Assembly (NCBI RefSeq): GCF_001730525.1
Contig: NZ_MDFN01000032.1
Coordinates: 1 to 60,686 of the forward strand
From: Arcticibacter eurypsychrophilus
Lineage (GTDB): Bacteria; Bacteroidota; Bacteroidia; Sphingobacteriales; Sphingobacteriaceae
DNA: 60,686 bases
Direction: 5' to 3'
Part shown: positions 26,555 to 35,800 of the stretch, piece after piece
How the letters are laid out: each line of letters begins with the position of its first letter
How positions within the stretch are numbered: the first letter of the stretch is position 1
The notes under the pieces: model-generated
Databases searched by the model: none
Seen by the model: only the letters and a program-made list of their open reading frames with translations
Told to the model about the DNA's origin: nothing
Position numbers and translations under genes: made by a program

Positions 26555-29377
26555 ATGATTTCTTTTTATCAAGTATATAAGGCTTGTATTGTCGTTTTTG
26601 TTGTGTTTATATCCTTTCGTGTTGAGGCACAGCAATCAGATAAAAAGATAGATTTCATTCTCTCACAGAAGGAAATTGAAGTTACAGGCAATGATTTAAC
26701 AAATATTATTTTAAAAGTAATAAACAGGGGAAACCTTTCTTTAAATGCTCGAGTAAGGATTGTTGGGGATAAATCTATGCAATTGCTTTCAAAAGAGAAC
26801 CGATCAGTTACTTTGCAGCCAGGAGATAGTCTCTTTATTCCAGTTAAATTTTTAATGCCGGATAAACTTACTGCTGGGTTGGATTACAGAGTCAATTGTT
26901 ATTTAGAAGATGAAAAAGGGCTCTTAAAGCAGGAAACATGTATAATACGGATAGGGATAAAAAAGAATGTGACGATGACCGCCCTGATATCTAACATTGT
27001 TTTAAGCGGTCAAAATGATTCAATTAATATTCCTGTTCGAATAGCAAATGAAGGCAATACGGTACAAAAAATATCAATTGTTCCAACTTTTCCTTCAACC
27101 TCACAAGGTAGCGGCTTCCATAGTACTATACAACTAACAATACCCGCATTTAAGGATACCCTAATTTATATCCATAAACCCATAACCAGAGAGATACTAC
27201 AGTCTGAATCCTATTTAATTAATATTTTAGGAATTTACTTTAATGGGGATCTTTTCGGACAAAGTAATGTTGATGTACAGGTTTTAAAAAGTATCCGTAA
27301 GCGAAATTTCGATCCGGAAACCACTCAATACAGAGGGAATTACAATAATAATATTTCCTTAACAGCGCAAAATTTTTTGAATGAATATGCTGCTTATGAA
27401 CTTGCAGGTGGAGGAGTGCTTGATTTTCCAGGGACAAGACTAGGGTATAATATAGATGCAACTGTGTTTCAAAATAATCCTAATAATCCTAATCTCAGAA
27501 ACACCTTCATTAGTCTTGAAAGTCACAATACCGGTCTAACTGTTGGAAACATTGCCCGTAATTTTGATCTTAACTTAAATGGTCGAGGGGCAACAGCCTT
27601 TTTAGCAGACACAGCAAGGAAGAATAATTATGAGGTTGGATATATAGATAATTCATCGAATTTGATTACAAATTCAGGTAATCTCGTTTATGATTCCGGT
27701 CGTTCCGCATGGGGAAAATTTGAACACACAGGGAAGTCTTTAGTTTTCCAAACTACAGCCATATATAATAAAGATCCCTATATGTTGGTTGACAATGTTT
27801 TAATTGGAAATGATTTTTCCTGGATAACAAGTAAGAAGAATCGTTTTTCTGCCACATTCAATGCTGGAAGTACAGATGAATTTAATGATTCTACTAAGGA
27901 AAAATTGGGCTTTCTTGCAGGACTTAATGCAGATTGGAAAATAAGGGGCCTGCTTTTGAACAGCTCAAATTTAGTGAGTACTGGCTATTATCCTGGCAAT
28001 AGAAAAGGGTCTTCTATATTTACAGAGCGACTGTCCTATTATTCAAAGAGTATCAATCTGTGGGCTGGTTTCAACTACTTCAATTATCATCCAAGTGCGT
28101 TAGCAAGCAGTATATATTCAAATAAATATGGCTCTTCAAAATCTGAAATAGGTATTTCGAAAATATTTGGTAATCTTTCTTTTTTATTATCGCCGGTATA
28201 TCAAACAGAAATGGGACAGTATTCTCTTGTTCTAAATAGTTACAGCCAGGAAAAAATAGAAGCGTTACGTTTAGTAACTCAAATGAACTATTCAAATCGA
28301 GTTACTAAGCAATCGCTTTTCATTAATTTAGAAAGCGGAGTGGCACACAATTCCTTCAACGATAAAGATCAGTTTCAATTAAAAGTTAGTGGGAACTATA
28401 GACATGGGCCATTTAATATAAATACCAACCTGCAATATGGAAATTTCTATCTTGGGGAAGCATTTAACAGTTACACACGGCAAATAGGTAATTTCAGTAG
28501 TTTTAGTATTGTCCCGGGAATACAAAAAAAACTATTCAAGAATAAAATGATAGTAGATGCCGGGATATCATATAATAAGAGTAGTACTATTGGAAAGAGC
28601 TGGTTGCTTACTGGCCGAACGGAATATCAATTGTCATCAGGGACACAATGTTTTGCTTCATTAGCAGGAAGTCAATATACTTATGACCAAAATAAATATA
28701 CAAGTAATAATTTACAGCTTGGAATTACGCAAAAGATAGCTAACGCAAGATTGGGTAAAAATCTTAACACGTTGGAAGTTTTTGTATATAAGGATGAAAA
28801 TCAAAATGGTCAATATGATGGGGGAGATTCAAATGCTATGTGGCAATTGATTTACATAAGTGGAACTGCGTTTATTACGAATAGGGAAGGTGTGATCACG
28901 TATAAGAATTTGAAAGAAAGTAATTATTCAATAGCTATACCCACATCGGGGCAATGGTATTCTCCCGACCAACAGATCCTATTAAATCAAAAGCATATTA
29001 GGCTAGAGATTCCTTTAAGTAAAACGGCAACTCTAAAAGGTAAAATAACTTATCTTTTCAATGATTTTAGCTATGAGATAAAAAAGGCGCAGTTAGGAGT
29101 AACCATACAAGCCAGCGATGAAAGGGGTAGAGTTACCAAAACTAAAACAGACGATACTGGGCAATTTGTTTTTTACTTACCAGTGGGGAATTACACTATA
29201 TCAATTGCATCTAATGATTTACCAGAAGAGGTTACATGCAGCAATAATAATCAAGATGTTTTGGTAGTTCAGGAAATTATTGGAAATGTCAATTTTGAAT
29301 TAAATGTAAAAGGTAGAAAGGTAGAAACAAAAAAGTTTGTTTCTCCGTCACTTTTAAAATCTAATATTAAAGATTAA
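26555..29377 (+). CDS. Usher-like outer membrane beta-barrel protein
   Basis: The CDS encodes 940 residues from ATG 26555, whose signal peptide ends VEAQ; a GTG at 26537 gives 946. The N-terminal third (about residues 25-240) is two Ig/CARDB-like periplasmic domains. Residues about 250-745 are a long run of amphipathic strands with Asn/Gly/Tyr turns, as in large outer membrane barrels. The segment GNIARNFDLNLNGRGATAF near residue 330 resembles the G-D...F...RG pattern of FimD-type ushers. A C-terminal part has two small beta-sandwich domains: D-E-N-Q-N-G-Q-Y-D-G-G-D (about 748) and a carboxypeptidase-regulatory-like domain (about 830-915), where ushers have their CTD domains. Context strongly favours a fibre usher; sequence alone does not prove it. 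Confidence 0.6.
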   Translation: MISFYQVYKACIVVFVVFISFRVEAQQSDKKIDFILSQKEIEVTGNDLTNIILKVINRGNLSLNARVRIVGDKSMQLLSKENRSVTLQPGDSLFIPVKFLMPDKLTAGLDYRVNCYLEDEKGLLKQETCIIRIGIKKNVTMTALISNIVLSGQNDSINIPVRIANEGNTVQKISIVPTFPSTSQGSGFHSTIQLTIPAFKDTLIYIHKPITREILQSESYLINILGIYFNGDLFGQSNVDVQVLKSIRKRNFDPETTQYRGNYNNNISLTAQNFLNEYAAYELAGGGVLDFPGTRLGYNIDATVFQNNPNNPNLRNTFISLESHNTGLTVGNIARNFDLNLNGRGATAFLADTARKNNYEVGYIDNSSNLITNSGNLVYDSGRSAWGKFEHTGKSLVFQTTAIYNKDPYMLVDNVLIGNDFSWITSKKNRFSATFNAGSTDEFNDSTKEKLGFLAGLNADWKIRGLLLNSSNLVSTGYYPGNRKGSSIFTERLSYYSKSINLWAGFNYFNYHPSALASSIYSNKYGSSKSEIGISKIFGNLSFLLSPVYQTEMGQYSLVLNSYSQEKIEALRLVTQMNYSNRVTKQSLFINLESGVAHNSFNDKDQFQLKVSGNYRHGPFNINTNLQYGNFYLGEAFNSYTRQIGNFSSFSIVPGIQKKLFKNKMIVDAGISYNKSSTIGKSWLLTGRTEYQLSSGTQCFASLAGSQYTYDQNKYTSNNLQLGITQKIANARLGKNLNTLEVFVYKDENQNGQYDGGDSNAMWQLIYISGTAFITNREGVITYKNLKESNYSIAIPTSGQWYSPDQQILLNQKHIRLEIPLSKTATLKGKITYLFNDFSYEIKKAQLGVTIQASDERGRVTKTKTDDTGQFVFYLPVGNYTISIASNDLPEEVTCSNNNQDVLVVQEIIGNVNFELNVKGRKVETKKFVSPSLLKSNIKD

Positions 29378-29485
29378 AACCTATCATTTAATTTAGTTAA
29401 TCGCCTTTACTATTAGTTAATAGGCAATGATTGTATATTATATGTGGTAACATTAGATGTTGCGCAACGATAGTTGTATCACTAA

Positions 29486-29547
29486 TTGGGGAATTTTGTT
29501 CTCTTTATGTGAATTATTTTACTTATTTGTGAAAATATTTTTCCCAA
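29486..29547. promoter_or_regulatory. GGGGAAT/TTCCC half-site pair C
   Basis: TTGGGGAA (29486-29493) and TTTCCCAA (29540-29547) are the same half-sites as pair A but 46 bp apart, upstream of the 57-residue peptide and the 2790-residue protein. TGTCACATTTT at 29557-29567 matches a stretch after pair B. The 29378-29599 gap otherwise holds a direct repeat TTAGTTAAT (29392 and 29414) and no gene. Confidence 0.45.
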
Positions 29548-29599
29548 AGTGATCTGTGTCACATTTTATAATTAGGTAAATTATTAAAATTGTTACATT

Positions 29600-29773
29600 A
29601 TGGATCTTATCGACGATTACCCTAAACTTAAAAGTAAAAAGCCCTCCTATGTTTTAGAAGAAGAGGATTGTGTCCCATTAACAAAGAAGGAGAAAGTTTT
29701 AATCTGGACATGTATTTTATGTGCACAGGTAGCCTTGGGTTTGATAATATATTTCGTTTTTCTAGCTGGATAA
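29600..29773 (+). CDS. Small single-pass membrane peptide (57 residues)
   Basis: A 57-codon frame begins at ATG 29600 and ends at TAA 29771-29773. The first 33 residues are charged (MDLIDDYPKLKSKKPS, then E-E-E-D-C and K-K-E-K). Residues about 35-55 form one hydrophobic helix (LIWTCILCAQVALGLIIYFV). There is no cleavage site after the helix, so it looks like a tail-anchored inner membrane peptide. It stands 81 bp upstream of the 2790-residue surface protein and downstream of half-site pair C. I do not recognise the family. It could be a leader or an accessory factor, or a chance frame. Confidence 0.5.
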   Translation: MDLIDDYPKLKSKKPSYVLEEEDCVPLTKKEKVLIWTCILCAQVALGLIIYFVFLAG

Positions 29774-29854
29774 TATAGTAAAAGATTCAATTATAGGCTT
29801 GTTCCTAAATCTTATTCATTAAGGAATAGTACCGGATCTGGTTGCTTAGTTATC

Positions 29855-32800
29855 ATGCATAAAAAATTATTTATAATATCACTTTACCTAGTTTTTCTTT
29901 GTAATCTCAGTTTAAGCTTGGCTCAAACGATTACAATAGGAGTGGTTCCAACAGGACCATACGGGGGAGGAAGTGATATTACAGTACCGGTTACTTTAGG
30001 TGATGGCGACTTTAAAACAGGCTGTAGGTTTGAATTGTATCTTTCAAATGATGTTGGCATCTTTGTTAGCCCAAATCCTATCGGTGTTTTTAATAGTCAT
30101 TTTACAACTTTTGTGAATGGAATTATTCCTGCAGGCACTCCAGCAGGTGCAGGATATAAATTAAAAATTAGGGTTGTGAATTCAGCAATGGAAGAATTTA
30201 CGGTACCATATCTATCAACAATTACTATCGACAGTAAAACAGGTCCGACAATTAAAGTTGATCCCGTGGATCATTCATATTCCTTAATGGAGGACCAAAT
30301 CTGGGGTTTCTGCTCTCAAATAAAAGATGGTAATACCTTATTCATTAAAAATAATTCAACCTTAGGATCAGCTGTTACTGGAACTTTAATTAATGATTAT
30401 GATTCAGGTGCCCCCAATACACCATTTACATTAAATTCTATATATACCATTCATTTAAACGTTGCCTATTACACGGTAAGATTCAATGCTGTATTAGATG
30501 GGATCATTTCAACAAAGAGTTATGTTGTCTTAAACTCCACATATAATTTAAGTTTGCAATCTAACGGTTCACAAACAGCTTGCATACCGGCGGTAGAAAA
30601 TCCAGATAATACTGTAGGAGAGAATGAGAAAATTCACTACTCTGTCAATAGAGGCGCGGCATCTTCTGGTAATAGCGGGAGTATTATAACTAATTATCCT
30701 GGATTGACTTATAATTTTGATTGGGGAGACCAACAAATTGATATTATGACTCCAAGTGAGTTGAAAATTGTCAACGGTATAGTCGAACACCGATATAGCT
30801 TACCTTCTTGCAGTCAACCACCAATTCAGTTAACTAATCCTGTTTATATATCTTACCAGGCTAATATTTTCATTAAAGCACCTTTTTGTACTAGTGCAAG
30901 TGTACCTATTACTACTTATCCAAAGGTGTTTAAAGCACCAGTTGCTGATTTTGAGATTCCAGGAGCAAGAGGCTGTATTAACAAACCAATTAGATTTAGA
31001 AATACTACTACGCTTGGGTTATCTGAAGATGAACCAGGAACAGCATGTACTGATAAAACAGCTTATTTATGGTTTGCTAAAAAAAGTACAGATAGTGAGT
31101 GGGGCGAACCAATATCCATAGATCAGCACTTTATTCATCTGTTTACAATTACAGGAACTTATAACATTAAACTAGTGGCTAGCAATAAAAGCTGTCCATC
31201 TTCGAAAAAAATCCTGGATATCTGCATTGAAAATAATCTTCTTCCTAAATTTAAAATAATACAATCCCCGGTATGTGCTCCAACTCATATAGAGGTTTCC
31301 AATCTAACCTCAGAAGTTGGAATGTGTAAAATTGCCTATTTATGGGAGGTGCTTGACTCTTTAACCAGCGTCAAAGCAATAAATGGTATTCAATTCTTGA
31401 CTAGTGATACTGTAGCAACACCCAAAATTGATATTAGCGAACCTGGATCGTATGTGCTCAGGTTAACGGTTTTGAGTTCCTGTGATACGCTTATCTCAGA
31501 TGAACCTTTTATGGTAGCCGGACCTCTAGCGGTAAGATTTGAGCATACCAATGTAAAATATTGCAGGGGGCTTCCAATTCCTATTGATTTTTCAACTGAA
31601 ACTGCACATATCCCCACTTACACGGGATTTGGTACCATTAAAAAGTACAAATGGGAAGTAACAGGAGGATTGTATTCTTTTAAAGAGGGATCTGATGCTA
31701 ACAGCAAGTATCCTACAATAATTTTTGAAGAACCGGGAGAGTACAATGTAAATGTTACTTATAGGAATGAGTGTGATATTCCTGTAGCTGATAATCAGAA
31801 TGTTACTTTTTATGGCCCTATCATTGTTAAAGCTGGAGATGATGCTTATGTCTGCGATAATTCAGTATCAGATAATATTAACACAACTTATATACTTAAC
31901 GCTAATATTCCGGAGCCTTATCAAAAGGGGGAGTGGAAGTTTATAGGTGATTCCTTAGGTTTATCCTTTACTGATAGAAAGGATCCAAAGACCAAAATAT
32001 CTAATCTTGTACCTGGTAGATATACTTTACGATGGTCAATTAATAACCTCACCTGTACTGAGTCTGATGATATGATCCTAACGGTTTATGCTAAACCAGA
32101 AGGGGGAATAATCTCAGGCCCATCAAGTGTATGTATTGGCCAAGGTGGAACACTAGTTTCTAACGGGGTGTCCGGACAAATTATTCAATGGGAATCATCT
32201 CTTACAAATACGAATGATTGGTCTCATTTAGCTAATAGTACAAATCCATATTATGAGTTTACTAACCTGGATAAGAAAACATATTTTAGGATAAAGATTG
32301 CTAGTGTTGGATTAGATCATGGATGTGAATCATATGTATATTCGACCGTGTTTACAGTAGAACCTGACCCTTTATCTGTCGGTGGAACAACTTCAGGAGC
32401 AACAATATTTTGTGTTAATGCACCAACTGGAGAAATAAAGCTTGCAGGGCAAACAGGTCAGGTTATTGAATGGCAAAAATCAGTTGATAATGGTCCCTGG
32501 CTATCAATTATTTCAACTAGTGATGTCTATACCTACACTAATCTTACTGAAACTACAAAGTTTAGAGCAATAGTTAAAAGCGGGGAATGTTCACAGGACT
32601 TTTCCTCAATAACTGAGATCGAAATTTTGGAGGCTCCAACAATATCTAATGCAAAGAATGATATCAGTTGCCTTTCCGACCCTTACCAATTAAAAGGTAA
32701 TATTCCTAGCGTAGGTACCGGGATGTGGACCACATCAAATTCTGGAATTTCTTTTGACGACCCTGCAAAACCTAATGCAATATTAACTGGCTTACAAAAA

Positions 32801-35800
32801 GGCCAGCAATATGAATTCACGTGGACGATCTCTAATGGTATGTGCAATCCAAATGGATCAACCGCAACAATTGATATATTAACAGATATCACCAATACGA
32901 TTAAAGTAGATAAGCCAATTTCTTGTAAAAACGATCTTGTTATTTTATCTACTGAAATCCTTAGCGGTGGAGATGTTCCTACGATACGGAATTTTGAATA
33001 TACATATGTATGGGAATCTTCAGTTAACGAGACTGGGCCTTGGTCGATTGTACCTAGTGAAAATAACAGTACTTTATCAAGTTATCCTGCAACAACTACA
33101 TATTATAGAAGAAGCGTCAAAAGCTGGGGGATTTGTGAGGTGATTAGTAATGTTATTACGGTTACTATAAACGCAAGTACGCCTACAGCTCTTGCTGGAC
33201 TTGATCAAATATTATGTAATACAACTAGCTTTCAGTTGCATAGTAATGATCCCGGAACTGGTTTTACAGGTACATGGAAAGATGAAGCACCAGGGAGCAA
33301 GCTAACCTTTGATGATATTCATTCATATAAAGCAATAGTAAATGGGTTAGAGCCTGTAGGTAGTTATAGCCTGGTATGGACTATAGGAGGGATTTTTCCT
33401 TGTGCAGATCAACCAGATGTTGTAAACATTAAAATAAGAAAGCCAGTAGTGGCGACTGTTGGGGCAAATCAACAAATATGTATTAATTCGAGTAATACTA
33501 ATAACCATATCGCTTTAACAGGAAATCTTCCTGATTTGACAAATGGTGAAAAAGGAGTATGGACAAAGATTAGTGGTCCTTTAGGTTTAACTATAATTGA
33601 TGCAACAAAATACAATACGGAGATCAGAGGATTAATTGCTGGAACCTATATCCTGGAATGGAAAATAACCAATGATGCTTTCATTTTTGATGCTGCCTGT
33701 AGTGAAAAGACAGCACAATTAGAGATTCAAGTAACCTCTTATCCTGTAGCTGGTACTATTACAGGCGGGGATATTTCTATATGCAAGAGTAGTCTCATAG
33801 GAGAACTTAAATTAGATGGCTCTTCTTATTCTCCTACTGGAGATGTGGTTCAATGGCAATCTTTAGTTGATAATAATGATTTTATTGATATCCCGAATGC
33901 TAATACTCCTGTTTATGCTCCGGGTATCATAGATATAACAACTATTTATAGAGTCAGGGTAACTCAAGCTAATGGTTGTGGCGTTTTAATATATACGATC
34001 CCTGTAAAAATAACAGTGGATGAACCAACAAAAGGAGGCACAACTACTAGTATTATCAAAAGGGTTTGTGTTGGTACTAACTCAGGCGAAATTTTATTGA
34101 GTGGATATTATGGATCGATATTAAAATGGGAGAGCTCAACAGATAATAACAATTGGAGCATAACCCCTTCAAAATTAACCCCATCCTATACATTTGCTAA
34201 TTTAAGTAAGGATACCTGGTTCAGGGCGGTTGTTAAAAACGGTTCTTGTCAAGAAGTTAATTCATCTTCTGTATTTATCGAAGTATTGCCCAATGTAACT
34301 GCTGCAGATGCTGGTGCAGATCGTTACATCTGTAATGAAAGTACAATTAAACTAGTTGGAAATCTTGCTGTAAATGGAATAGGCGTCTGGACTCAAACGA
34401 GCGGATTCCTTGCAGATATTAAAGATCCTGCAGATCCTTTAACTGAAGTTACGCTTCACCAAACGGGTACTTATGAATTTGCATGGACAATCAATAATGG
34501 TATATGTGATCCAAGTGCTGATATCATAGCTATCTATAATTACCCTGCCCTTGTGAATCAACTTGGAGGAGATGCTATAATTTGTTCAGGTCAGACCGTA
34601 TTAGATAATGGCTTGATACCAACCGGAGGCAACGGCTCCTATACTTATCAGTGGACTACTAGTCCGGACAATGCTGTATGGACTATTGCACCCGGACAAG
34701 AACTAAAAGATTACACAGCCATATTTATAGCATCAACCTATATTAGAAGGACTGTTTTTTCCGGACCTTGTTCTGTTACCAGTAATGCAATTTTGATTAC
34801 TGTTCAACCTTCTTTAGACAACAATATAATTTCAGCCAACCAACAGATATGTTTAGGGGATCCAACTACAGAAATAACAGGAAGAGAACCAATAGGTGGC
34901 GATGGTAAATTTAGCTATCAGTGGCAGAATAGTGTTGACCAAATAAATTGGAATAATGAAGGTACCAGCCTTAATTATCAACCACCCGTTTTATCTGAAA
35001 CTACCTGGTATCGCAGGATAGTTAGTACCGCACTTTGTAACGGGAATCAACAAAGCGTTAGTAATATAATTGAAAAAACAATAAATCCACTTGCTTTAGC
35101 AGAGTTTAAAGCAAGCACTCAAAAATCTTGTACACCTTTTGATCTGAAACAGGTGATTGCACTAGTTCCTTATGATGATCGAAATGCCTCATACGAATGG
35201 TTTGCAAACGGAACAAGTATTGGTGTGGGTAAGGATTTTCCAGGGTATACACTCCTTAGTGACGGAGAACATGTTATCATCAAATTACTTACCAAAAGTA
35301 AATTTGGATGTAATGATCATAGCATGGAACTAGAATTCCAAACAGTAAAGAATGTTACAGCCGCTTTCACAAAAGATCAAATCAAAGGATGCGGACCACT
35401 TCCTGTTAATTTCACTAATACATCAAGTCCATTAGCGGATGCAGATTATTTATGGGATTTTGGAAATGGCCAGACATCGAATTTAGAAAAACCAGGTGTA
35501 ATAGTTTTTCAACCTCATCCATTGCACAGCGATACGACCTACATCATCACATTAAAGGCATCAACCAACTGTCAAAGTACGATCTTCATTGACTCTGTCC
35601 TAGTAAGATCTACACCAAAAGCTACTTTTTCTCCTGATAAAACTACAGGATGTTCTCCTTTGACAGTCAATTTTAGTAACCAATCAACTGGAATACCAAA
35701 CACCTATACTTATGATTTCGGCGATGGGAAACCTCTTCTTGTTACAAATAACAACTTAGATGTTAATCATATTTACTACACCGATAAAACGGATACAGTC

